Source: Myxococcales bacterium
GTDB lineage: Bacteria > Myxococcota_A > Polyangia > Polyangiales > Polyangiaceae
Length of the DNA: 57,365 bases
NCBI GenBank assembly: GCA_025355005.1
Contig: JANXLV010000249.1
Coordinates: 1-57,365 of the forward strand
Direction: 5' to 3'
Shown: positions 31,696-39,499 of the stretch, piece after piece
Layout: each line of letters begins with the position of its first letter
Position numbering within the stretch: the stretch's first letter is position 1
The notes under the pieces: generated by a model
The model's input: only the letters and a program-made list of their open reading frames with translations
Databases searched by the model: none
Told to the model about the DNA's origin: nothing
Position numbers and translations under genes: made by a program

Positions 31696-32022
31696 TCAGT
31701 CGTCCTCAGGATCCTCGTAAGCCGCGGCGAGCTTGCTTGCTTCGTCGCGTAGCTTCTTGTGCACGAGGATCTTCCGGAACAACTCCCACGTCGATGGGTC
31801 CGCGAGGATCTCCATCGGGCCCTTGCCCTTCGCCTTCTTCGGGATGGAGGACGGGCCCTTCTTGCGCAGCTCTTCGATCTTGTCGATGTACTGCTTCGTC
31901 GGAAACAGCTCGCCCTTCTCCCAGGCGAGCAGCGTCTTCTGCTCGAGCCCCAGCGCCTGGGCGAGCTCCTTCGCGGTGCACGCCAGGTCCTTGCGTGCGG
32001 CCTTCAGTTCGTCGGGGGTCAC
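31696..32022 (-). CDS. XRE-type HTH protein
   Basis: A 108-residue protein from GTG 32022 (VTPDELKAARKDL). The HTH is at about 14-40 (CTAKELAQALGLEQKTLLAWEKGE), like Xre/Cro regulators that bind DNA as dimers. A Lys-rich linker (SSIPKKAKGKGPM) and a short helical C-terminal domain follow (ELFRKILVHKKLRDEASKLA). It is divergent from the DUF4397 lipoprotein gene with 84 bp between, so it may regulate that gene or itself. No toxin gene is adjacent. Confidence 0.82.
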   Translation of the reverse strand: MTPDELKAARKDLACTAKELAQALGLEQKTLLAWEKGELFPTKQYIDKIEELRKKGPSSIPKKAKGKGPMEILADPSTWELFRKILVHKKLRDEASKLAAAYEDPEDD

Positions 32023-32106
32023 GGCTCGTGAAATACCACAGGTCCCGGGACGGCGATGGCGCGCGGTGCACGGATTCTCCGCGGGAGTGCTACCATCGGA
32101 GTTCTT

Positions 32107-33225
32107 ATGCAGCTTGGTTCCGTGTTCTCGTCCCGAAGGCGCGCCGGCCTCCTCGCCATCACATGCGCGATCTCCGTCTCGTCGTTCCTCGTCTATGCGT
32201 GTGATGACGGGGGTAAGCCCGAGAACGTGACCGGCACAGCCCTGGACGGCTCTGGCGGTCCTCCCGCCGCGGACGTCGCCGTGGCTCCTGCGGACGGCAG
32301 CGCGCTCACGGCGACCGTCAGATTCGTGCATCTTGCAGCTAATCTTGGCCCGGTCGATTTCTGCCTCCGCGGCGCTGGCGACGAGGCGTTCACGGGTCCC
32401 GTGCTTGGCGGCGGCCTCGGCCCCGATGGCGGCCAGGACGCAGGCGCGACGAACGGCGACGGCGGTGACGCCCAGAGCGACGGCGGGGAGAGCGGCACGG
32501 ACGAGGGTGGCGCAGACGGCTCCGCAACGGAGGGCGACCCCGCGCTCGCGCCGCGCACCATGACCAACTACGTGAGCTTCGCCGGCTCGGGCACGTTCGA
32601 CGTCGCGGTCGTGTCCGCGGGGCAGAAGAGCTGCGCATCACCGCTGGCCACACTGAAGGTCACAGTCGATCCGAGCAAGCTCACGACCGTCGTGCTGTCC
32701 GGCGACTACACCGCTTCTCCCGCGGGCTCCGACGCCGGTGCGAGCGACGGCGGCGCGGGAACCCTGCGCATCTTCCGCGTGCTGGACGACCCCACGCTGG
32801 ACCCGAAGCAAGCGCGCGTGCGCATGGTCAACGCCGCGTTCGGCGCGTCGTTCGTCGGCAAGGCAGAAGATCTCCGCGTGGACTCGATCGGCTCGCAAAA
32901 GACGACCATCGCAGCAGACGTGGCGCTGGGCACCGTGAGCAGTCAGAGCGTGTCTTCTCCGGTGACAGATGGCCTCGGCTACACGCTCACCGCCCCCGAA
33001 CCACCCGCCAACGCGCTAGCGCTCACCGGCATAGCCGACGCTTCCTTCTCGGGAACCTGGACCAGCGTCTACACCGACCTCGGTCTGGTCGCCGCCTCGC
33101 TCCACACGGGCTTCATCGTCTCCGACAGCACCGACACGCTCGCCGTGCTCTGGTGCTCCGACACGAGCACGGTAGGCAAAAGAGTAGACTGCCGGGTCCT
33201 CCACAAACCCGCAGGCGATCTGTAG
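32107..33225 (+). CDS. DUF4397-type lipoprotein
   Basis: A 372-residue lipoprotein from ATG 32107, with lipobox FLVYAC near residues 28-33. The mature protein contains two DUF4397-like beta modules (ATVRFVHLAANLGPVDFCLRG near 75, and ARVRMVNAAFG near 238). Between them lies a very acidic Asp/Gly linker (GGQDAGATNGDGGDAQSDGG near 115-135). Paired Cys occur at SCASPL and at the C-terminus (WCSDTST, VDCRV). DUF4397 proteins are secreted and of unknown function. It is convergent with pmbA; the two stops are 11 bp apart. Confidence 0.85.
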   Translation: MQLGSVFSSRRRAGLLAITCAISVSSFLVYACDDGGKPENVTGTALDGSGGPPAADVAVAPADGSALTATVRFVHLAANLGPVDFCLRGAGDEAFTGPVLGGGLGPDGGQDAGATNGDGGDAQSDGGESGTDEGGADGSATEGDPALAPRTMTNYVSFAGSGTFDVAVVSAGQKSCASPLATLKVTVDPSKLTTVVLSGDYTASPAGSDAGASDGGAGTLRIFRVLDDPTLDPKQARVRMVNAAFGASFVGKAEDLRVDSIGSQKTTIAADVALGTVSSQSVSSPVTDGLGYTLTAPEPPANALALTGIADASFSGTWTSVYTDLGLVAASLHTGFIVSDSTDTLAVLWCSDTSTVGKRVDCRVLHKPAGDL

Positions 33226-33235
33226 GTCTCTGGCT

Positions 33236-34621
33236 CTAGGTCTGTGGGCCGGCGACGGTCATCTTGGCCACGCGGAAGGTGGGAGCGGCAGTGCTGGTCC
33301 GCAGATCCAGATCGGTGCCGACTGCGTCGATGGTCTGGAAGAGCTCGTCGACGTTGAGCGAGATGGTGACCTCGCTGACAGCGGTGGTGAGCTCGCCGTT
33401 CTCGATCAGGAAGCCGCCCGCGCCGCGCGAGAAGTCGCCCGTGACGGCGTTGAAGCCGAAGCCCATCATGTCCGTCACGTAGAGCCCGCGCTTCGTGCCC
33501 TTCAAGATGCTCTCGGGCGAGTCCTTGCCAGGCTGGAAGACGAAGTTCGAAGTGGAGCAACCCACGCCAGCGCCGCCGCCACGCCCCGCGTTGCCGGTGC
33601 TCTCGCGCGACAGCTTGCGCGCGGAGTAGCTGTCGCACAGGTACGTGCGAAGCATGCCGTTCTCCACGACCATGTTCTTGCGGCTGGCCAGCCCCTCGCC
33701 GTCGAACGGGCGTGAGCCGGGCGCGCGCGGGATGAGCGGATCGTCGATGACGGTCACCAGATCGGAGGCCACGCGTGAGCCTTCACGGCCCACGAGATAG
33801 CTTGATTTACGCCAGATCGAGCTTCCCATCACGCAGCTGGCAAGCAACCCCAGGATGCTGCGAGCGGCGTCCGGATCGAAGATGACGGGAACCTCGCACG
33901 TGGGGATGCTCTTCGCTCCGAGGCGACGCAGCGTGCGGCGCGCGGCCTCCTCGCCGACCTCCTTCGAGGGCATGAGCTCGTTCAGGTAGCGCTTCGCGGT
34001 CCAGTAGGAGCCGCGGCGCTTCTTGCCGAGATCGTCGTCAGCGACCGGCACCACGGAGAGCGACTGGTACGAGCCCATCGAGGTCGCGCGGAACCCGCTG
34101 GAGAGCACGACCGCGCTTCCACCAGCGGTGCGACCGAACGTGGCGCCTTCGCTGTTGGTGATGCGCTTGTCGAATGCGCGGGCGGCGTCCTCCGCCTCCT
34201 TGGCGATCGCCACGGCGCGACCGGCGTCCACGCGACCGCCTTCGGGATCGTAGAGGTCGAGGTCGGGAGCCTTCGCGGGGTCACACAAGAGCTTGGGGTC
34301 GGCAGGACCCGCGAATGGATCCTCCTGTGAAAGCTCCACGAGCTCCAGCGCGTCCGACACGAACCGCGCGATGCCGCGCTCCGTGAGGTCGCTCGTGGAG
34401 GTGCTCGCCACGCGCTTTCCCTTCATCACGCGCAGACCGGCGGAGCGATGCGACGCCTCTTCGACCAGCTCCGGCTCGCCCATGCGGACCTTCGCTGACA
34501 GCTCCGCGCCACGTCGGATCATGCACTCTGCGACCGTGGCGCCGCCCTTGGTCGCGGCCTCCGTGATGCGCACGCCCAGCGCGAGGAGCTCCGAGAGACC
34601 ACCGTCCTTCACGTCTGACAT
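33236..34621 (-). CDS. pmbA: TldE/PmbA family protein
   Basis: A 461-residue protein of the TldD/PmbA family. The N-terminal domain has the LRVMKGKRVASTSTSDLT motif, and the C-terminus has DMMGFGFNAVTGDFSRGA followed by GFLIENGELTTAV. These are the TldE hallmarks. TldD and TldE form a heterodimeric protease that trims peptide substrates such as modified peptides or CcdA; the catalytic HExxxH is in TldD, and no tldD is within the window. It lies 89 bp downstream of cheB on the same strand with a tandem repeat between, so it may be read through from the che operon. Confidence 0.9.
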   Translation of the reverse strand: MSDVKDGGLSELLALGVRITEAATKGGATVAECMIRRGAELSAKVRMGEPELVEEASHRSAGLRVMKGKRVASTSTSDLTERGIARFVSDALELVELSQEDPFAGPADPKLLCDPAKAPDLDLYDPEGGRVDAGRAVAIAKEAEDAARAFDKRITNSEGATFGRTAGGSAVVLSSGFRATSMGSYQSLSVVPVADDDLGKKRRGSYWTAKRYLNELMPSKEVGEEAARRTLRRLGAKSIPTCEVPVIFDPDAARSILGLLASCVMGSSIWRKSSYLVGREGSRVASDLVTVIDDPLIPRAPGSRPFDGEGLASRKNMVVENGMLRTYLCDSYSARKLSRESTGNAGRGGGAGVGCSTSNFVFQPGKDSPESILKGTKRGLYVTDMMGFGFNAVTGDFSRGAGGFLIENGELTTAVSEVTISLNVDELFQTIDAVGTDLDLRTSTAAPTFRVAKMTVAGPQT

Positions 34622-34668
34622 GGACCCAGGAATAACACCGGGTCGCGTGCTCCTCCAGCCCTCACAGC

Positions 34669-34720
34669 TTCTCAGGTCGGCTTCTCAGGTCGGCCTCTCA
34701 GGTCGGCCTCTCACGTTGAC
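34669..34720 (-). repeat. 13-bp tandem repeat at the cheB 3' end
   Basis: Four units in a row: TTCTCAGGTCGGC twice, CTCTCAGGTCGGC, then a diverged CTCTCACGTTGAC that contains the cheB stop codon (34711-34713). The extra copies lie just past the stop, in the gap before pmbA. Confidence 0.85.
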
Positions 34721-35796
34721 AGGTTGGCCACGTACTCCGCGATCTCCGGCAGCGGCAAGACCTGCGACGCGAGCCCCGCCTTGACCACGGTGCCGGGCAT
34801 TCCGTAGACGACCGCTGTTTCCTGCGACTCGGCGATGACGGTGCCGCCTGCGTCGCGGATCGCGCGGGCGCCTTCGAGGCCGTCGTCGCCCATGCCGGTG
34901 AGCACCACGCCCACGGTGCGCGAGCCCATGGCGCGTGCGGCGGTCGTGAGCAGCCTGTCCGCGCTGGGAACGTAGCGATCACCGCTGGCCGGCGCCTGGA
35001 CCTTGACGCGGAGCTCGGATTCGACGCTCACGACCTCCATGCACTGACGCCCCGGGCACACGAAGCCAGTCCCGCGTGAGATCTTGTCGCCGTCCTCGGC
35101 CTCGCGCGTGCGAACCGTGCCGCGCTTGTCCAGGCGCTCCGCGAACGTGCGCGTGAACTTGTCGGGCATGTGCTGCGCAACGACGATCGCGCACGTCGTG
35201 TTCTGCGGCACCTTCGAGAACACCTCGAGCAGCGCGCTGGGCCCGCCCGTGGAGCTGCCGATCGCGACGAGGTAACGCGGCGCCACGTACGCCCGGATCG
35301 CCGGGGCGCTGTCGCGCGGATCAGTGGCGAAGTTCCCGCTCAGCATGGAGCGACGCGACGGCGGCGCGACGAAGGTGCTCCGCAGCGAACGGACCATCAG
35401 GACCTTCGCGAGGATCTGCTCCTTCAGCTCGTAGGCGTCCTCCGGGATGCGCTGATCGGGCTTCGTGACGAAGTCCAGCGCGCCCAGCTCGAGCGCCTTG
35501 AAGACGTTCTCCTTCTGCGCGTAGGAGGACACCACGATCACAGGCGTGGGTTGCTTGCTCATCAAGATGCGAAGGAACGTGAAACCGTCCATCTTGGGCA
35601 TCTCGAGGTCCAGCGTGATGACGTCTGGCTTGAGCATCGACACCAGACGCAGCGCCTCTTCACCGTCGCCCGCCTTGCCCACCACCTCGACGTCGCGCTG
35701 GTTGGCAAAGACGTCGGCGATGTTGCGTCGGTTCATCGCCGAGTCATCCACGACGAGCAAGCGAAGCGGGCTCTGGCCTGAAGACGGTGCTTTCAA
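34711..35796 (-). CDS. cheB: Chemotaxis protein-glutamate methylesterase CheB
   Basis: 361 residues. The receiver domain (about 10-130) has LLVVDDSA and phospho-acceptor Asp 63 in TLDLEMPKMDG. The C-terminal methylesterase domain (about 170-355) has the catalytic triad motifs GSSTGG (Ser), AQHMPDKF (His) and TGMGDDG (Asp). It removes methyl esters from, or deamidates, receptor glutamines when phosphorylated by CheA. It is last in the che operon and overlaps cheR by 4 bp. Confidence 0.96.
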   Translation of the reverse strand: MKAPSSGQSPLRLLVVDDSAMNRRNIADVFANQRDVEVVGKAGDGEEALRLVSMLKPDVITLDLEMPKMDGFTFLRILMSKQPTPVIVVSSYAQKENVFKALELGALDFVTKPDQRIPEDAYELKEQILAKVLMVRSLRSTFVAPPSRRSMLSGNFATDPRDSAPAIRAYVAPRYLVAIGSSTGGPSALLEVFSKVPQNTTCAIVVAQHMPDKFTRTFAERLDKRGTVRTREAEDGDKISRGTGFVCPGRQCMEVVSVESELRVKVQAPASGDRYVPSADRLLTTAARAMGSRTVGVVLTGMGDDGLEGARAIRDAGGTVIAESQETAVVYGMPGTVVKAGLASQVLPLPEIAEYVANLST

Positions 35797-36659
35797 GGTG
35801 TGCCTGGGGGCCTCTTGTACACGAGGTCTTCCTTCAGATGATACAGCTCAAAGGCCGTCGTGACGTTCAAAAGCGACTCGGAGTGGCCGAGCATCAGCAC
35901 GCCGCCGGGCCGCAGCTGCTCGTACAGCGTGGAGATCACCCGCTTGCGCGCGTCATCCGTGAGGTAGATGAGCACGTTCCTGCAGAAGATGGCGTCCACC
36001 TGTCCGACCACGCTGGTCTTGTCCGCGTCCGTCAGGTTCATCTGCCCGAAATGGCAGAGCGCGCGAATGGACTTGCCCACCTCGACGTCGCCATCCGCCC
36101 GTCGGTCGAAGTACGAAGTGTATGCAACGGGGATCGACGAACGGAACGAGCTCTTGCCGTAGATCCCGCGCCGCGCGAACGACACGCACTTCTTGCTGAT
36201 GTCGGAGCCATACACGCGCACGTCCCAGTCATCCACGAGCCCCGACGCAAGCACGAGCGCGGCGATCGTGTACGCCTCCTCACCGGTGGAGCACCCCGCG
36301 CTCCAGAAGGAGAGACGGCGGGTCGTCTTCTTCTCCTTCGCGAGCAGCGGCAGGAGCTCCTCCTGGAACGCGCGGAGCTGGTAGTCCTCGCGAAAGAAGT
36401 ACGTCTCGTGCGTGGTCATCGCGTCGATGGCCTCTTCCATCTCGGCGCGCGCGTGCGGATGGAAGCGCAGCACCTGGTAGTACTCGGAGAAGCTCTTCAG
36501 GTTCAGCGCCACCAGGCGATCGCGCAGCCGTCGCTCCATGGAGAACCGAGACTGCGGGCCCAGCGAGAGGCCGGCGATGCCGCGAAACAGCTCGCAGAAG
36601 AGCTCGTGCTCTTCCGGCTTGAGCTCGAGCTCCTCGCGGAACGGAGAGAAGCGCGACAT
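35793..36659 (-). CDS. cheR: Chemotaxis methyltransferase CheR
   Basis: 288 residues. An N-terminal helical domain (LKPEEHELFCELFRGIAGLSL) precedes the SAM-dependent methyltransferase domain, with TTHETYFFRE and the SAM motif FWSAGCSTGEEAYTIA near 118-133. IFCRNVLIYL near 225 is the usual CheR motif. It methylates receptor glutamates, opposing CheB. Its stop overlaps cheB's start; the HEAT-repeat gene ends 2 bp upstream. Confidence 0.96.
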   Translation of the reverse strand: MSRFSPFREELELKPEEHELFCELFRGIAGLSLGPQSRFSMERRLRDRLVALNLKSFSEYYQVLRFHPHARAEMEEAIDAMTTHETYFFREDYQLRAFQEELLPLLAKEKKTTRRLSFWSAGCSTGEEAYTIAALVLASGLVDDWDVRVYGSDISKKCVSFARRGIYGKSSFRSSIPVAYTSYFDRRADGDVEVGKSIRALCHFGQMNLTDADKTSVVGQVDAIFCRNVLIYLTDDARKRVISTLYEQLRPGGVLMLGHSESLLNVTTAFELYHLKEDLVYKRPPGTP

Positions 36660-36661
36660 TC

Positions 36662-38440
36662 CTACGCGTCCGACTCCGCGCGCGCGAGGGTGAACGAGAT
36701 CGCGGCGCGCATCGTATCGTCGGTCTCCTTCTTCAGGCGCTCGGACAGCAGGCGGCGCGCGATCTCCGCCTGTCCTTCCGACACGTGACGGAGTGCATCG
36801 AACGCCGCGCCGAGCAGCGATGCATCCTTGGAGCGGCCAAGGACCTGCGTGAGGGTCTCCGTCTCGCCCAGCGCCGCGAGTGATCGCACGGCTGCGAGCG
36901 CGGCGCTCGGCTCCTCGTCCGCGACGGCGAACGTGACGGCATCACGCGCATCCGCGTTGCCGGTGAACCCTCCAAGGCCCTCGATGGCGGCCGTGCGAAC
37001 GCGCGGCTCCGGATGCCCCGCGGCGCGCACCAGATAACCGATGCGGCTCTCCGCGTCTGCTATCTGATGCCCACTCGCGACAGCCGGCGCGCATGCGGCC
37101 AGCACGCAGCCCGCGAGGTCCACGTCCTCGCGCGAGGACGCGCGCGCCCATGCGGCGGCGGCCGCCTCCGGATAGAGCTCCGCGAGCGCCGCGATCGTGT
37201 GCGATGCGGCCACGCACACGCTGGGATTCTGGGAGGAGGAGAGCACGCGAACCTGCTCCAGATCCTGCGCCTGCCCGAGCTCCGAGAGGCCGCGCAACGC
37301 CGCGACGACCACGTCAGGCTCTGCTGCCAAAAGCGCCTCGCGCAAGAGGAGCACGGCGTCGCCATCACGCGACACGAGCGGCACCATGGAAATCGCCGCG
37401 CCGCGCGCGACGGGCCCCGCCGTCTTCGTCGCGGTGAGCAGGCCGCTTCCGTCGTTCTGACCGTAGAATCGCAGCGAGCGCTCCGCCGCCTCCGCGATCT
37501 GATCGTCCGCGAGCGCGTCGACGAAGAGCGACGCGTCCTCCGGCGCGCGTGCGAGCGAGAGCGCGAGGATCGCGCCAGACCGCACCTCGGTGTCGTCCGA
37601 GGACAGAAGCAGCTGGCGAAGCAGCGCGAGCACGTCGGCCTGCGGCGCGAGCGTGCGCTCGACGATCTCGAGCTCCTCGACGCCTGCGATCTGGATGCGA
37701 TGGCAGAGCGTGCGAAGCGCCTCGCGCACCACGGTCCGCTGCGGATCCTTGAGCGCCATGGCAGAAAAGAGAGCCGCGCGCTTCTCCGGCACGTGACGCA
37801 GCAACCGCACCGCGGCCGCACGCAGCAGCGGCTCCTCGAGTGTCTGCTCCAAGAGCGGCATGGGCAGGACCGCGGACAGCGCGTCGAGCGAGCGCAGACA
37901 GGCGAGCCGCAGCTCCGTGGAGAGCTCGTTGGCGAGGAGCGTCGACAGGAGATCGCGCGCTGTGGCGGTGCGGCCCTTCACCGCGGCCAGCGCCTCAACC
38001 CCGGCGATGCGCACGTTCTCGTCCGGGTCGGACAGCGCGCGCGCGAGCACGGCCACCGCGCCCTCGTCGCTCGCCCCCACCAGCACCTCCACCGCCAGCT
38101 TTCGGCCGTCAGCATCCAGCGTGTCGAACGCGCGGCCCGCCGCCTGCGTCGCATCCGTACCCAGCGCGCGCAGCGCGAGCACCGCCGCGTTGCGGAGACC
38201 GATGTTGTCCTTCTTGTCGAGGAGGACCTCGAGCACGACCAGCACCGCGGCACGCGGCCGCATGGTCTGCGCGGACGTGACCGCTTCCTTCCGCACGCGC
38301 CAGTCGGAGTCACCAAGGGCCTGCGCAAGGAGCGGCGCGCCTGCCTCCGCATCCAGCTGCGCGAGCGAGCGAGCGGCTAGCCGCCTGACCTCGGGCTCGG
38401 CGCTCCCTAGCTTGGTGGCAATGAACGCGACGTCCGTCAT
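36662..38440 (-). CDS. HEAT-repeat protein of the che operon
   Basis: A 592-residue protein composed of about 15 HEAT/PBS-lyase-like helical pairs (for example EPEVRRLAARSLAQLD, DWRVRKEAVTSA, DENVRIAGVEALAAV, EPRVRTAAIEGLGGF). There is no signal peptide and no lyase catalytic site, so it is a cytoplasmic scaffold. HEAT proteins are linked to some myxobacterial chemosensory clusters (for example M. xanthus che7), where they may couple the array to a specific output. It sits between cheW and cheR with gaps of 2-8 bp, clearly inside the operon. Confidence 0.88.
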   Translation of the reverse strand: MTDVAFIATKLGSAEPEVRRLAARSLAQLDAEAGAPLLAQALGDSDWRVRKEAVTSAQTMRPRAAVLVVLEVLLDKKDNIGLRNAAVLALRALGTDATQAAGRAFDTLDADGRKLAVEVLVGASDEGAVAVLARALSDPDENVRIAGVEALAAVKGRTATARDLLSTLLANELSTELRLACLRSLDALSAVLPMPLLEQTLEEPLLRAAAVRLLRHVPEKRAALFSAMALKDPQRTVVREALRTLCHRIQIAGVEELEIVERTLAPQADVLALLRQLLLSSDDTEVRSGAILALSLARAPEDASLFVDALADDQIAEAAERSLRFYGQNDGSGLLTATKTAGPVARGAAISMVPLVSRDGDAVLLLREALLAAEPDVVVAALRGLSELGQAQDLEQVRVLSSSQNPSVCVAASHTIAALAELYPEAAAAAWARASSREDVDLAGCVLAACAPAVASGHQIADAESRIGYLVRAAGHPEPRVRTAAIEGLGGFTGNADARDAVTFAVADEEPSAALAAVRSLAALGETETLTQVLGRSKDASLLGAAFDALRHVSEGQAEIARRLLSERLKKETDDTMRAAISFTLARAESDA

Positions 38441-38447
38441 GGCCTTC

Positions 38448-38960
38448 TCACGGCGACGATTCTAGCGCCGTGGGCAGGACGACGCCGTCCGTCACTGCCT
38501 TCAGCGTGGCGATGTCCAGGACGAAGACCAGCTTGTCGCCGTGACTCGCGACCTGGGAAATTCCGCGTTCGCGCTCACCACCACCAAGCAGCGGCGCCGT
38601 CCGCAACGGGACGTCCGCGGTGCCGAAGACCTCCGTCACTGAGTCCACGATCAGCGCGATGAACTTGCCGCCGATATCCAGGATGATCCATTTCGTGCGG
38701 CGCGTGTCCGTCGCTGCGGGCAGGCCGAGGCGAACGCGCATGTCGACCACGGGCACCACGTCACCGAGGTAGTCCGCCACGCCGGGAACGGAGGCGGGCG
38801 CCTTCGGAAGGGGCACCACGGCGCGCGGGTTCACGATCTCGCGTACCGCATGGACCGGCACGGCGTAGGACACGTCCCCCACCACGAAGCCGACGAGGCT
38901 CTTGTCCGCGTCGTGCCTGCGCGTGCCGCGTGATCTGACTCTGCTGCCGCGCATGTTCAC
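38448..38960 (-). CDS. cheW: CheW adaptor (first copy by coordinate)
   Basis: 170 residues from GTG 38960 (ATG 38954 is an equal option). The CheW fold is shown by LVGFVVGDVSYAVPVHAVREIV, VPGVADYLGDVVPVVDMRVRLG and LIVDSVTEVF. The N-terminal 20 residues are Arg-rich. CheW couples receptors to CheA. The start overlaps the stop of the second cheW by 1 bp. Confidence 0.94.
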   Translation of the reverse strand: MNMRGSRVRSRGTRRHDADKSLVGFVVGDVSYAVPVHAVREIVNPRAVVPLPKAPASVPGVADYLGDVVPVVDMRVRLGLPAATDTRRTKWIILDIGGKFIALIVDSVTEVFGTADVPLRTAPLLGGGERERGISQVASHGDKLVFVLDIATLKAVTDGVVLPTALESSP

Positions 38961-39499
38961 TATCCTCTGATCACCGGTCGAAGGTCGAGCAGCACGAGCA
39001 GGGGCCCCGCGTGTGGACGCCCGACGCCTGTGATGTGCGAAGGCTGATCGCCACCCAGTGCACTGGAAGGCTCGATCTCGTCCTCGGCCAGGCGGTAGAC
39101 CTGCAGCACCTCGTCAACGAGGACGCCCATGAGCTCTTCGCCCGTGTCCACGAGCAGGATGCGCGTCTTCGATTCGCTCGGCGCGCCGGTCTTGGCCTCT
39201 GCGATGGAGAAGCGGCGCTTCAGGTCCAGCACGGTGACGAGCCGCCCGCGCACGCTCATGACGCCCACGACGTCCCTGCGGGCGCGCGGCACTTCGGTGA
39301 TGGGCAGCGGCTTCAAGATCTCCGCGATGTGAGAGATATGAACCGCGTACGCGTCCTCACCGAGCACGAATGCGAGGTACTCCTCCAGGTTGCCAGCCTG
39401 CGCGCGCCGCACGGTGCCGCGCCGCTCCACCTTCTGGAGCGACTTGTTCGAATACTTGTCGATCGCACGAGGCGTGCGGGGCGTGCGTGCTTCGCTCAT
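38960..39499 (-). CDS. cheW: CheW adaptor (second copy)
   Basis: 179 residues. CheW motifs: EEYLAFVLGEDAYAVHISHIAEIL, RDVVGVMSVRGRLVTVLDLKRRF and GVLVDEVLQVYRL. It has a basic 35-residue N-tail and a Glu-rich insert (DEIEPSSALGGDQ). Two divergent CheW copies in one operon suggest that two receptor classes, or a receptor and a different partner, feed one CheA. It overlaps cheA by 4 bp. Confidence 0.94.
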   Translation of the reverse strand: MSEARTPRTPRAIDKYSNKSLQKVERRGTVRRAQAGNLEEYLAFVLGEDAYAVHISHIAEILKPLPITEVPRARRDVVGVMSVRGRLVTVLDLKRRFSIAEAKTGAPSESKTRILLVDTGEELMGVLVDEVLQVYRLAEDEIEPSSALGGDQPSHITGVGRPHAGPLLVLLDLRPVIRG